From NCBI GenBank assembly GCA_017163975.1, contig JAFFSR010000010.1, positions 930,001 to 994,000 on the forward strand: a stretch of 64,000 nucleotides of DNA, in the 5' to 3' direction. The notes beneath the pieces are model-generated. The model was not told where the DNA came from. It saw only the letters and a program-made list of their open reading frames with translations, and searched no databases. Below are positions 31,801-43,890 of the stretch, piece by piece; positions within the stretch are counted from its first letter, which is position 1; each line of letters opens with the position of its first letter. A program made the position numbers and the translations under genes. This DNA is from Anastatus disparis (taxonomy: Eukaryota > Arthropoda > Insecta > Hymenoptera > Eupelmidae).

Positions 31801-33823
31801 AAAAATATAAGAATTTCATAAAAAGAAGTAAAGAACAGAAAGGTTTGGAGATAATAAATAGTATCAAAAAAGACAAAACAGGATGTGAATTCTGGAAAAG
31901 AGTCAATACAGAAAGAGTAAGGAGAGTAGGGATTTCAGATGAGATAAATAAGGATGATTGGAGAAAGGTGTTCAACAGAGAAGAAAAGGGAGTGAAAAGG
32001 GAGAAGGTTGAGGAGAGAATAACTGAGGAGCATGGGGATGAGGCGACGGACAAGGACGAGAAGGTAGAAGGGATAGTGAGAAAAGAAATTGGTAGTGTGA
32101 ATAAAAAGTTTAAAAAGAGGCAAAGCGCCAGAAGCAGATGCTATACCCAACGAAGCGTGGATAGAGGGAGGAGAAGCAGTGGAGGAGAGCATGTACAGAA
32201 TAATAAATAGAATATGGAAGGGAGAAGGATTACCAAAGGAATGGAGGACAGGGATTATCTCGCCTATATTTAAGAAAGGAGATAAGAATAATGCAGAAAA
32301 CTATAGAGGAATAACGCTGATGGACACAGGATATAAGATATATGCTGAAGTATTAAAAAGAAGGTTAGAGAAGGAAATTGAGGAGAGAGGGAGTTTGAGT
32401 GACACGCAATTTGGATTTAGAAAAGGAACTGGGGCTATGGAGAGTATTTTCTGTTTAAAAACAATTATGGATAGGCAAATTGCGAAGGAGAAAGGCAAGG
32501 CAGTTCTATTTTTTGCTGACTTGAAGGCAGCCTTTGATAGAATAAATAGAAATGCGATATGGAGTGAAATGAAGAAAATGGGTATTAGTTCAGGGTTGAG
32601 AAGAAGAATTGAGGAAATTTATAAATGTACCTATGCAAGGGTAAAAATTAAGGAGGACTTAACGGATGAGTTTGAGGTAAAGGAAGGTGTAAGGCAGGGA
32701 TGTCCATTGAGCACGTTGCTGTTCAACATAGCTCTGGCAGGATTAGAATAACACTTAAAAGAAGGGCAGATAGGAGGTATCAAGATTAGAAAAAGAAATG
32801 TGTACAGCCTGGCATACGCAGATGACATTGTAATGTTAGCAAAGGATGGTAAGGAAATGAGAAGCATGCTGAAGAGGTTTAAGAAATTTATAGAAGGTAA
32901 AGGATTGGAATTGAATGTAGAAAAGTCAAATTATGGAAGTAAGGAAAGTGGGAGGAAGAAGAAGATTGGAGAAGTATGTGTGGAATGGCAGAGAGATTGA
33001 AGAAGTGAAGGCATTCAACTACTTAGGTTTTATGATTCAAAGAAATAAAACAAAGCAAAGATGGGAAGAGATAGAAAGGGTTCAAAAGAAATATATCAAG
33101 TGGGTATTAGGTTTGGAGAGATCTACGCCGGACTACGTGGTAAGGATAGAAACAAAAAGGTATAGTACGGAGATAAATGCACTCAAAAGGGCAGTAAACT
33201 TTAACATAAAGCTAGGTGGGAAAAAGGAAGGTTCATTGATTAAGATTTGTTGGATAGAAGGTAACAAGGAGTGTGAAAGAGAAGAAGGGATGGAAAACGA
33301 CATAAGAAAAAAAGGAAAATTAAGAGCAGAGGAAAACAGGGGAAAGAAATCTAACAAGGATGGTGTGAAAAGAAGGTGCTTAGAAAAAAGAGAATTATCC
33401 TTCAAGGAGTATTATAAAAGAATATGTAATGGAGATGAGATAATAGAGGAGATTGTAGAGAAAAGCAAAGGAATTGAATGGGCAGAGATGTGGGGGAAGA
33501 TGAAAAAATCTAACTATGCGAAGGAAGTGAAGATAATTGCAAATAACTGGACTGAAGGGCAAAGTTACCTAAGAGGCAGAAGAGGTGAGAGAGGATATGA
33601 TTTAAAGAAAGTTGCAAGGTTCAGGATGGGTCACGAATGTAATGCTAACAAACATTGGTTGAAGAGAGAGGAAAGGGTATGCAGAATGTGCAAGAAAGAA
33701 ATGGAAACCATGAAACATGTAATAGGGGAATGTGAAGTAAAAAAAAGAAAGGAGGGAAATCGGATAAAATGTTTAGCAGAACTTTACTTTGGAAAAGAAA
33801 AGAAAAGGATAAAGAAAATTTGA
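31801..33823 (+). pseudogene. LINE ORF2, reverse transcriptase and C-terminal domain
   Basis: Reverse transcriptase of the LINE. The linker (FIKRSKEQKGLEIINSI) leads into KAPEADAIPNEAW (readable after a shift near 32115). Then come WRTGIISPIFKKGDKNNAEN, YRGITLMD, FADLKAAFDRINR (motif A), EGVRQGCPLS (motif B) and AYADDIVMLAK (motif C, YADD). TAA at 32749-32751 lies between B and C in the same frame. Another shift near 32930 leads into FNYLGFMIQ, the usual motif after the palm. The C-terminal CRMCKKEMETMKHVIGEC is a CCHC-type knuckle as in other LINEs. ORF2 ends at TGA 33821-33823. Confidence 0.88.
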
Positions 33824-33880
33824 AAATGACACTCGGATAGGAGAAATGAGGGAGGTAGCAACAAGGAAAGATTTAAGAGA

Positions 33881-35480
33881 AGTAAATTAAGCATGTTAGT
33901 AGTATTATAATAAGTTAAGATAGGGAGAAATAAAGGAAGGAAGAATGGGGAAATTTGTTTGCAAAAAATGAAGAGAGTTGGTAGAGTAAGGTAAGGAGAC
34001 AGGATAGGTATATAGGAGGACAGAGGAGCATAGTGATATGGGTCGGAAATAAATCTAAGTTGGTAGCAGTAGTAGAAAAGGACACAAATAAAAAGGTAAG
34101 GTTAGGTAAAAATTCAAAGCACGTGGATGAGATTAAAGAACACGAGCACAGATAGGAGTAAATGCAGTAGAGGTGGAAGTATCGGAAAGCAAGATATAGA
34201 CAGAAAAGAAAAAGTAAAAGAGAAGCGGCAAGTTTAAGAGGAGGCCGTATAGCTCTGTCCTTGTCTAATCTAAATGTTCGATATTATTAATAAATTAAAT
34301 ATTGTTATACAAAAGTAAGGGCATAGCCCAATAGATTTCAGGATGAGCAAACGATCCTATTCTATGAATAAGTATAAAATTTTCATTAGTTTTCAAGTGA
34401 GGTCTGAAACGGAATAACGATTGAACTTGATAACTTTTTTCCGTTTCAGACCTCACTCAAAAACTAATGAAAATTTTATACTTTTTCATAGAATAGGATC
34501 GTTTGCTCGTCCTGAAATCTATTGGGCTATGCCCTTACTTTTGTATGACAATATTTAATTTATTGATAATAACGAAAATTTAGATTAGACAAGGACAGAG
34601 CTATACGACCGCCTCTTAAGTGTGATAGCAAAATAAAGAATGTAGAAAGAAGTATCAAGATAGTAAAGGAAAATGTAGAAAAGTTAAATAAGCAAATACA
34701 TAAGAACAATGAATGGTGTGAAAAGGTAGAGGAAAGGTTGAGAAAATTGGAGGAGAGAGGAGATAAGATAAAGGAGTTAGAAGAAATAGTAAACGATCTG
34801 ATACAGGAAAATGAAGTAAGGAAGCTGTAAATAAAAAAGTTAAGAAGAAAACTGGAGGAAGTGAAGAATGGCAGTAAGGATGGAGGAGAAGAGGAGGAGA
34901 GGAAAGTAAATGAAGGGGAAATGAGTGAGAGTGCTAATGATGAAGAGGAAGATGAAGGTAAAAGTGAAAAAAAGGAAAGAGCTTATCAGAAATGATAAGA
35001 ATGTATGGCAAGGAGAGATTATTGGTTGTGAAGAAAGGTGAGAAAGATTTAAAAGAATTGGAAGAATGGTTAAAGAAAGGTGTAGGTAATGCGAACTGGG
35101 CACTGGAGAGGTTGAGAGAGGGATCAAGTGCGGAATGGTTAATTTTTGAAGACGCAGAGGAAAAAAATTTGATATTAAAAAAATTAAGAAGAGGAAGAAT
35201 GGAGAGAGGAATTACAGTAAACGAACCGTTGATGGTATGGGAGAGGGAAGAGAGGGCAAAAAGAGAAAAAGATAGGAGAGAAAGAATGAAATTTAGAAGA
35301 GCAAGAAAGCAGGAGAAAGAAGGATGGCACACAAGAGACAGATCAATTCAGGATAGATTATAGAGAAGGAGAAGATATGAGGAGGAGTAGATAAAGAGGT
35401 GGGACGTAGGTGTTGTGTGAGGGAAGAAGAAATGTGGCTGGATGGAATAAATGTGACAAGAAAAGAAAGACTTAAAAAGT
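33881..35480 (+). mobile_element. Second purine-rich LINE fragment with ORF1-like coiled coil, split by a MITE
   Basis: Purine-rich sequence with broken frames encoding E/K/R/L-rich coiled coil (for example KNVERSIKIVKENVEKLNKQ from about 34630). An open stretch at 34992-35363 (MIRMYGKERLLVVKKGEKDL ... RRARKQEKEGW) could be the RRM-like region of another ORF1. A TTAA-flanked MITE (34238-34615) sits inside. I cannot decide whether the first 350 bases are the 3' tail of the preceding LINE or the start of this one. Confidence 0.55.
34238..34615. mobile_element. TTAA MITE, copy 1
   Basis: A 378-bp near-perfect palindrome flanked by TTAA on both sides (34234-34237 and 34616-34619). The termini read GAGGAGGCCGTATAGCTCTG and its imperfect complement (GAGGCGGTCGTATAGCTCTG). 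The TTAA target duplication suggests mobilisation by a piggyBac-type transposase, by analogy. Confidence 0.85.
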
Positions 35481-35612
35481 GTATAATTAAGATAGATTGT
35501 ATTGATACTCAGTTATAAACTCTACACAGACAGGAAGACTGACACTCGCACACACATACACACAACTTTACAAGTTAACAGATGTATAAAGAGGGAGTAA
35601 ATGGGAATAAAG

Positions 35613-35615
<3 letters not shown>

Positions 35616-35651
<36 letters not shown>
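35616..35651. repeat. (TA)n microsatellite
   Basis: About 18 TA units; the upstream 35540-35565 has a short CA-rich patch. Confidence 0.9.
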
Positions 35652-35653
<2 letters not shown>

Positions 35654-35752
35654 TAGTGAAGATATTTTTATTAGAAATAAACACAAAATTTTTTTAAAGC
35701 ATGTATCACGTAAAAATTAATTTCATAATTCAAATTCATGGTCATATATTAA

Positions 35753-36105
35753 GAGGAGGTCACGTATCTCTGTCCTTTTCTAATCAAAAACTTGAGTTTT
35801 TTACAGAAACTAATAACTTTATCAAAAAATGAAGAGAAAGCCGCATCTCGTAATAAAAAAATCAATATTTTTGATAAGAAAGAATTAATTTAATTGCTTC
35901 GTTTTCAAGAAAACCTTGAAAAACTTAAATCATAGAGGTTAGTGTGGACAATTTGGTTTTTCAAGGTTTTCTTGAAAACGAAGCAATAAAATTAATTTTT
36001 TCTTATCAAAGAAAATATTGCTTTTTTTGGTGCAAGATGCGGCTTTCTCTTCATTTTTTGATAAAAATATTAGTTTTTGTAAAAAAATTATTTCTTTGAT
36101 TAGAA
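35753..36105. mobile_element. TTAA MITE, copy 2, right end truncated
   Basis: Preceded by TTAA (35749-35752), it begins GAGGAGGTCACGTATCTCTG. The hairpin includes GTTTTCAAGAAAACCTTGAA and its complement around 35940. The right terminus breaks off after TTTGATTAGAA, lacking the GGACAGAG...CTC end. Confidence 0.75.
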
Positions 36106-36269
36106 ATTATTTCTTTGATATATATTATGTAAATAATTCTATCTTTAATAATTTTCAATTTTAGTAACAGGAAAAGCCGCACGAAAAGAGATTAATTATT
36201 ACATTTTCTGCGAAATATTGCCCTTGAATCAAGTAGGTGAAATATCAGTCTTAGTACCAAAAAAAAGAC

Positions 36270-38055
36270 ACTAAGCATCGCAAATTCATGCTCTTACTTC
36301 ATAATATAATAGTACCAACAATGGTCCCTAAAATTCAAGCTATAGTACGAATTGAAATTACAGCGTCACTCTTTTTTTATTACTACGTTTTTACTACGTT
36401 TTTATTAACTCGCTTTGGTGTCTGTCTGTCTGTCTGTCTGTCTGTTCGGTACAAATTTTGCAACCGATTGTAAACTAACTTCCCGATGAGCTAGAGACTT
36501 GAAATTTTAAATATAGCTCAGAACTGGATGACAATGCAATATTATAAAAAAAATATATATATTTACCGAACAATATATTAATATATTCGATCATATACGG
36601 AGATGTTGGCAAAATTAAAGATTTGAAGATTTTATATATAGATACACTTTTAACATTAGTGTCTAAACATCTTCGAAAATTTTAAAAATCCTTTTTGATA
36701 TATTAATATATTAATATATTCAATATTATATTTTTGCACGCATTGTTGGATAATATAATTAAAAATATATATTCCCACCGAAAAATATTTTAATATATTT
36801 AATTATAAACGGAGATATTGGCAAAATTGAAGATTTGAAGATTTTATATATAGATATACTTTTAACATTAGTGTCTAACCATTTTCGAAAATTTTTAAAA
36901 TTCTTTAACTTGTCATATATTGCAATTAGACATAAATTACAGCATTTTCTATTATACATACAGAATTGGAGACTGTATTTTATTCATTTTATGGTCTAAC
37001 AATGCATAAAACAATAAATCTTGGTTGAATTTCTAATGGCGTCATTATCGTCAAAATGGCGGGAAACTCACCATGCGATTACGTGTTCTCTAAAAAAAAT
37101 AAATGAAACACGTTTTAGTCCCTTGACAACAATATATATGCTATATAATATGCACTGTTGGACAACACGATAAATAATATTAATAATAATAATAATAATA
37201 ATACCAAAATGTATAAGATAATATTTAAATAAAAAAAAAATTTTCAATCTACCACGTTTTTTAATTGAACTAAAAAGTATAAAATAATATTAAAAATAAA
37301 AAAAAAACTTTTTAATGTACTACATTTTTATAATGAACCAAAAAGTATAAAATAATGTGTAATAAAATGAAAAATGAATAATGATTTGAAATAAAAAAAA
37401 CGTGGGGCGCATACAATACATAATAATAAACATGCGCCCCACGTTTTTTTTATTTCAAATCATTATTCATTTTTCATTTTATTACACATTATTTTATACT
37501 TTTTGGTTCATTATAAAAACGTAGTACATTAAAAAGTTTTTTTTTTATTTTTAATATTTAAATACCATAGTACATAAATTAGATATACTAGATTTGGAAC
37601 CTATTTCAACAATACTTTTCTTTCTCCGTGCAGTTGTTAGTTCTAGTAAATGTCAAATACTGTTTTCGATAATTTTATGGTCAGTGATTGAAACACGCGA
37701 TTGAAAAGAATGAATTTCTTTCATATTTTTTATTGATTGAAATGCAATTTAATAGCACAAATTTATGCTCTTACTTCATTATATAATCGTACCAACATTG
37801 GTCTCTAACATTCAAACTATAGTACTCATTGAAATTATATCGTCACTCTTTTTTTAAGTACCTTAGTACATAAATTAGATATACTAGATTTGGAACCTAT
37901 TTTAACAATACTTTTCTTTCTCCGTGCAGTTGTTAGTTCTAGTAAACGTCAAATACCGTTTTCGATTATTTCATGGGTCGTGATTGAAACACGTGATTAA
38001 GAAAAATGAATTTCTATTATATTGTTTCATTGATTCAAATGCAATTTAGTAGAAC
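36270..38055. repeat. ~295-bp tandem duplication, first copy split by RepB
   Basis: Copy 1 is 36270-36387 plus 37560-37755; copy 2 is 37756-38055. Shared phrases are ATGCTCTTACTTCAT, GTCACTCTTTTTTTA and TAGATTTGGAACCTATTT. The undisturbed copy 2 acts as the empty site for the RepB insertion. It reads through TTTTTTTAAGTACCTTAGTA, whereas copy 1 has RepB between TTTTTTTAT and AATACCATAGTA. Confidence 0.8.
36388..37559. mobile_element. RepB copy 1, 1.17-kb element with terminal hairpin
   Basis: Nearly identical to 42718-43890. It starts TTTTTACTACGTTTTTATTA, then a (CTGT)n run, and ends with a 270-bp palindrome (37285-37559) whose stem includes AACGTGGGGCGCAT/ATGCGCCCCACGTT. The first bases and the outer end of the palindrome share the inverted word TACTACGTTTTTAT. 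It encodes no transposase; a 66-codon minus-strand frame (36759-36959) is conserved between the two copies but has no known domain. Confidence 0.82.
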
Positions 38056-38358
38056 GAATTCTTAATTCATCATGATATAATTTATATTTAAACAATCTTC
38101 ATGCACATTGTAACTTTAATTAATCTTTTTATAAAAATATAAAAATGTAATTCAGTACTAAACTACAATATCAAAATTCATAAGTTGCGGCAATTCTTCT
38201 TTATTTTAAAATTGGCTATATTATACATAATAATATAATATATGAAAATGAAACCTAGCGACGTTAGGAGCGAGGTATTTTTTGCTAGACTTATATTATA
38301 TTACTACCATTATATTAATACGAAGAATTAAAATTCTTTTTCTTCCGCGAATATCGTT

Positions 38359-38480
38359 TGGATAATTGTCATATATATATATACGCTCACACACTTGCAC
38401 CTACACCTATGCAAACATACACATACACATACGCATATTCACATGCATACATACACACATACACTTACACATATACATAT

Positions 38481-38563
<83 letters not shown>
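38359..38563. repeat. CA/TA microsatellite tract
   Basis: Irregular CAYA-rich sequence, then a pure (CA)n at 38480-38502 and a pure (TA)n at 38502-38563. Open frames across it are artefacts of the repeat. Confidence 0.92.
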
Positions 38564-38567
<4 letters not shown>

Positions 38568-38796
38568 CGGTCTTTCGAATGCGCGATACCCCGCGCTTGT
38601 CAGTACTGACTTCGGGTCGTATCCGGCGCACGTCGAGGTGTGTGGCAGTCTCACATTGTTACCACCTCCCTTCCATTACCGTATATATTATAGAAATTGG
38701 TCTCTTGAATGTGGCATTTAAAAGACCGGTCCCGCGCACAAAATATACAGGAGTCCATAGCAGCAAACTGTAGCACGCATTCAAAAGACCAGTTTT
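38564..38796. mobile_element. Small element with terminal inverted repeats
   Basis: The termini are AAACCGGTCTTTCGAATGCG and, inverted at the right end, AAACTGGTCTTTTGAATGCG. A second inverted pair of the same word lies inside (TTGGTCTCTTGAATGTGGCA at about 38698, against AAAAGACCGGT at 38729). It directly abuts the TA microsatellite. There is no coding sequence. It is a MITE of unknown superfamily. Confidence 0.6.
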
Positions 38797-39902
38797 ACTT
38801 ACTTATATGTGTATATATATATTCTTATGTACATTTTCACATATACATCTCACATAAACACATACATTCAAACACATACACATACAGAACATTTGCCTCT
38901 TCATTTCCATATTTTTATCTCTGTCTCTCCATCTCCGTCACTCCGTATCTCCGTCTCTGTTTCTTTCTCTCCGTCTTCGTTTTTCCATCTCCGTCTCTTT
39001 GTCTGCATCTCTCCGTTTTTCCTGAAAATAATTGCGGAACTTATGATGCAATATTTTGCGTCATTTTTTATATCACTTTCCGTGTCGCTTTATCGAACCA
39101 AAAGTGACGCAACTTTTTGCACAACTACTTGCGCAACTTTTATAAAAATATAATATTAAATAAATTATAATTATTTTTTTAAATTTTATTTTACATAATT
39201 TTACAGATGTTAAAATACAGAATTAAAAATATTCGGAGCATGATTTAATTGTCCACGTTTAAAGAATTAATTTGGGAAAAATCTCTGAAATAAATTGAAA
39301 ATTCTGCAACTGAATTATAAAAGGAGTGTTAATAGTCCAATCAATAGAGCAAAAAAAAGGCTATTCCAGACATTGATTAGGGGCTTGAAACCTATATAAA
39401 GTTGTTAAGAGCGATAAAAAAACATATCCTATATAAAATGTAACAAAAAAAACGGTAGAAAATGTTCCAAGAGGCTGCAACGTTGGTCAAAACAGGTTTT
39501 TTTATTCGCTGTAGCAACGTATGCAGTTTAAAAGAAAAAGTGATTAATAAAAGTATTAGAGAATAAAAAATCCTATAATTTAAGTACTACCGCGATTATT
39601 TTTGTTAATTAGTTATTGCAAAAAAGCCAAAAAACCATAAAAAATAGCCATTCTTGGATATCAATTATTTATTGCAAAAATAATTTTTTAAATATTTTCA
39701 AACTTTTAGTAGGAAGCCTTCATAAATATGAACAGGAAGAGAGGTTGTAAAAGCTAATTGGTTAATTTGTTGCTGAGATATTCCCTATTATTTATCCCAA
39801 CACGCATAATGTTTATTGCTATAATTTTTTTTAGGCTGAACTTATTGAGTTGCATAAGGGCTTAAACTCTTCATAAAGGTTCAAATTTTCATATTTCGTT
39901 AA
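38797..39902. other. Unassigned sequence
   Basis: A CA/TA-rich patch and a pyrimidine-rich stretch of CTCCGTCTCT-like words (38920-39020) are followed by AT-rich sequence with no recognisable gene. Confidence 0.4.
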
Positions 39903-40283
39903 GAGGAGGTCGAGTATATCTGTCCTTTTCTAATCAAAGAATTGATTTTTTCACAAAAATTAATAATTGTAGCTAAAAATAAGAAGAAAGCCCCATCTCG
40001 TATAATAAAAAGCAAGATTCTCTTTTATGAGGAAAAATTATTTTTATCGCTTCGTTTTTAAGAAAACCTTGAAAAACTGAATTGTCCATTCTAACCTCTA
40101 TTTTTTAAGTTTTTCAAGGTTTTCTTCAAAATGAATCGATAAAAATAATTTTCCCTCATCAAAGATAGTCTTGCTTTTTATTATATGAGATGGGGCTATC
40201 TCCTTATTTTTTGCTACAATTATTGGTTTTTGCAAAAAAATTAATTCTTTGATTAGAAAAGGACAGAGATTTACGATCTGCTC
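39903..40283. mobile_element. TTAA MITE, copy 3
   Basis: A 381-bp palindrome between TTAA at 39899-39902 and 40284-40287. The termini are GAGGAGGTCGAGTATATCTG and the complement of GGACAGAGATTTACGATCTG followed by CTC. The internal stem TTTTCAAGGTTTTCTT is shared with copy 2, so copies 2 and 3 are one subfamily and copy 1 another with the same ends. Confidence 0.85.
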
Positions 40284-40287
40284 TTAA

Positions 40288-41066
40288 GAGCAAATAAGAA
40301 AATGGAATTGCAATATTTTTTATAACGCTTTAAAAAAGAGGGTGTTTTTTTGTAAATGAATGAAGCTGGGGCTTTATTCATAACTTTTACGAATTCGCTA
40401 TTTGAATATTCTTATAGCTGTGTTCGAAACAAAGATTTAAAAAAAAAAGAACTCTCTAAGGTCAATAGAAGCCAAGATAAGATCTTTTTTTTAAAAAATC
40501 ACAGCCACTTTGTTTATAACAATTACAAAACGAATCAATCGTAATTTTTTAGTTAAAGACTTATATTTTAAAAATCTATGATTAGATTTTTTTAAATGCG
40601 ACTCTTTATTATTAAAACTGAAATAATAACAACGTCAAAGTCGGAGTCGTGGTGGGGATGCTTATCTTTGCGCGTAAGGAAAATTAACGAAGGACCCCGT
40701 TCCAATAAAATTCGTAAAAATTAATCGTATCTCCGTAAATAATGGGCCGATTTTGATGTTTTTTTTAATTTGAGATACCTTGAAAAATTGTTAATATTGG
40801 TGCAAGTAGTTTTTCAAATTAGGATGTATTTAAGTTAAAACAACTGTACCTAATATGGACAACTTAAACGCAAATTATTGTTGTGGCTCACTAAATCAAT
40901 ATTTTTAGACGTGAAATGCCTTATTTTAAAGCTAAAAGAAAGAACTTTAAAATGAGATATCATGAGTTTCATTACGATCAATATTTACTAAATATGCGCG
41001 GGTTTACGCAAATGTTGTAAATGAACTTACCTTAATATTCCTTTTAATTATTACATTTGGAACCTG
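40288..41066. other. Unassigned AT-rich sequence
   Basis: No gene is recognised. A 62-codon open frame at 40356-40544 has no features of a real protein. The stretch at 40620-40780 (GTAGGAACG-free, ATCTCCGTAAATAATGGGCC) reads like a decayed element but I cannot place it. Confidence 0.35.
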
Positions 41067-41484
41067 CACGGAGAGACCGGAGTACCATAAAACCATATAC
41101 TAAAATCAAATAGTCAGTCAAATTATTGTACTAGTACTGTTTTAGACGGTCTCAGTGTGTATATTACGTCTAGTCGTCTGAGTATCTTTAAAACAAGGGA
41201 TAGGTAGAATATTTACAAATACCATCACTTGTTTACAACATACTACAGTACCGCTTTTTCGTATACTATCTCAAGTAGCCTAAAAACGTGAGACAGTTGC
41301 AGTTATTCCTGTTTTGTGATTTTAAACTTATTTCAAATGAACTTTTAATATAAGTGATTTTGTGAATAAAATTTCAAAAGATTGGGAGTCAAGCCAATTA
41401 AGCAGTTTATTTAAGTGTTATTATCTACACGGAAAGCATTTGGCACGTTAAGGAAGTGTGCTTGTGAGACATCGTGCGTCTGCT

Positions 41485-41515
41485 ACATCGGCACCAAAAA
41501 ATACGGTGCCGATGT
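41485..41515. other. Perfect GC-rich hairpin
   Basis: ACATCGGCACC and GGTGCCGATGT form an 11-bp perfect stem around a 9-nt A-rich loop. It lies in a locally GC-richer patch (41440-41580) with further short repeats (CGAGGTGCA twice). Confidence 0.7.
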
Positions 41516-42505
41516 TACTTCGTTACAGTGGCTATCTCTGTAGAATGTCAACGCTTGCCTCGAGGTGCACGAGGTGCACATTGCATTCATTTTATTTCTT
41601 GCAGTAGGAAAAAAAGTTATGTCAGAATAGAGAAAAAAATTTAAATTTAATCACAACTGATCTAATAGTAATCTAGCTTCTAAAATTTTGTATAGTAGAA
41701 ACAAAATTCACTTTTATATACTGTTATTTATATTAAATGTATTTATATATAAATAAAAAATTGAATTCTATTGTTTGAACAAAAATAAAATTTTTAAATT
41801 TAATAATCCAAAACAATGCAATTATTTTAGGGCTCGCGTGCTGATTAATGTTCGCATGAATTTTGATATGAAAAATGAAAAATTTCTATTCATGTACATA
41901 AGATAATTTAAAAATGTGTACAGTAATACAAAAATATCTAAATACAAGTTATTAAACAAATTGAAATATTTTTACCATTCTAAATTATTTGATTTATAAA
42001 AATTTAAATATCTTATGTTTGAAAATGCTATTAATTAAAAATTCTTTAGCTTGTATAATGTTTCTAATACTCATATTGAATTCGCCATCTTGAATTTGAA
42101 AAATCTGATAGTAAATTTCTTATCAGCGATCTGGAAAAACTCTAATATAAATATTAATGTGAAATTAATTTTTTAATTTTCGGTAACCATATCGCATTAA
42201 TTAGCTTCATTTAAGAAGTCCTAGATTAGAGTCAAGCAACACAAGAAATGTCTAGATATTGTAAAAATATTGAAAACTTTTTATTCCGAGAGTAACATTA
42301 GATTCCTTATTTGAAAAATCTTTTATTGGATTTGTACACGAAAACATAAATTATATTCATTTTTCTTAATTTTTTATAAACAATTATAATGTTATAAAAT
42401 CATGTTAGTAATTGAGTAATATTTTACCACAGATGTAAGAAAACTTCAAATCATGCCTTGAGTTTCGCATCATTATTATTTTTTTTTTTTCATATAGGTT
42501 ATTTA

Positions 42506-42508
<3 letters not shown>

Positions 42509-42543
<35 letters not shown>
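42509..42543. repeat. (TA)n microsatellite
   Basis: About 17 TA units. Confidence 0.9.
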
Positions 42544-42545
<2 letters not shown>

Positions 42546-42717
42546 GAGAACTAAAATTTTATTACAAATATAATTTAAATTAGCAATATTAGATTCTATA
42601 TGATTATTGAACTGAGAAATAAAAATTTTATTTCATAAAGTTATAATTCAGATAATGAAAAACGCTGCCAAGTGCTTTGGCGGAATGCTTTCTCATAGAG
42701 CTCTTTGAGTTTCATTA

Positions 42718-43890
42718 TTTTTTTACTACGTTTTTATTAACTCGCTTTGGTGTCTGTCTGTCTGTCTGTCTGTCTGTTCGGTACAAATTTTGCAACCGAT
42801 TGTAAACTAACTTCCCGATGAGCTAGAGACTTGAAATTTTAAATATAGCTCAGAACTGGATGACAATGCAATATTATAAAAAAAATATATATATTTACCG
42901 AACAATATATTAATATATTCGATCATATACGGAGATGTTGGCAAAATTAAAGATTTGAAGATTTTATATATAGATACACTTTTAACATTAGTGTCTAAAC
43001 ATCTTCGAAAATTTTAAAAATCCTTTTTTGATATATTAATATATTAATATATTCAATATTATATTTTTGCACGCATTGTTGGATAATATAATTAAAAATA
43101 TATATTCCCACCGAAAAATATTTTAATATATTTAATTATAAACGGAGATATTGGCAAAATTGAAGATTTGAAGATTTTATATATAGATATACTTTTAACA
43201 TTAGTGTCTAACCATTTTCGAAAATTTTTAAAATTCTTTAACTTGTCATATATTGCAATTAGACATAAATTACAGCATTTTCTATTATACATACAGAATT
43301 GGAGACTGTATTTTATTCATTTTATGGTCTAACAATGCATAAAACAATAAATCTTGGTTGAATTTCTAATGGCGTCATTATCGTCAAAATGGCGGGAAAC
43401 TCACCATGCGATTACGTGTTCTCTAAAAAAAATAAATGAAACACGTTTTAGTCCCTTGACAACAATATATATGCTATATAATATGCACTGTTGGACAACA
43501 CGATAAATAATATTAATAATAATAATAATAATAATACCAAAATGTATAAGATAATATTTAAATAAAAAAAAAATTTTCAATCTACCACGTTTTTTAATTG
43601 AACTAAAAAGTATAAAATAATATAAAAAAAAAAAAAACTTTTTTATGTACTACGTTTTTATAATGAACCAAAAAGTATAAAAATAATTGTAATAAAATGA
43701 AAAATGAATAATGATTTGAAATAAAAAAAAACGTGGGGCGCATACAATACATAATAATAAACATGCGCCCCACGTTTTTTTTATTTCAAATCATTATTCA
43801 TTTTTCATTTTATTACACATTATTATATACTTTTTGGTTCATTATAAAAACGTAGTACATTAAAAAGTTTTTTTTTTATTTTTAATATTT
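42718..43890. mobile_element. RepB copy 2, nested in RepA copy 3
   Basis: Nearly identical over its whole length to 36388-37559, including the (CTGT)n run, the 66-codon conserved minus-strand frame (43092-43292) and the terminal hairpin. Visible differences are a few base changes and small indels in A/T runs in the last 300 bp. Confidence 0.88.

Larger units (their letters stand above)
28194..33880 (+). mobile_element. Non-LTR retrotransposon (LINE), interrupted by RepA copy 2
   Basis: Strongly purine-rich plus strand with a lysine/glutamate-rich ORF1 followed by an ORF2 that has an APE-type endonuclease, reverse transcriptase and a C-terminal CCHC-like knuckle. The clade is within the jockey/CR1/I group by domain content; I cannot assign it more finely. 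A RepA element (30203-31800) splits ORF2 between endonuclease and RT. The complementary strand is pyrimidine-rich and shows long but meaningless serine/leucine open frames. Confidence 0.88.

Noticed and set aside
36759..36959. 66-codon conserved frame in both RepB copies as a gene
   Set aside because: Its identity in both copies follows from recent duplication of the whole element; no domain or coding bias is visible.
38358..38773. Open frames rich in YIYIYI and HTHT
   Set aside because: Artefacts of the TA and CA microsatellites.
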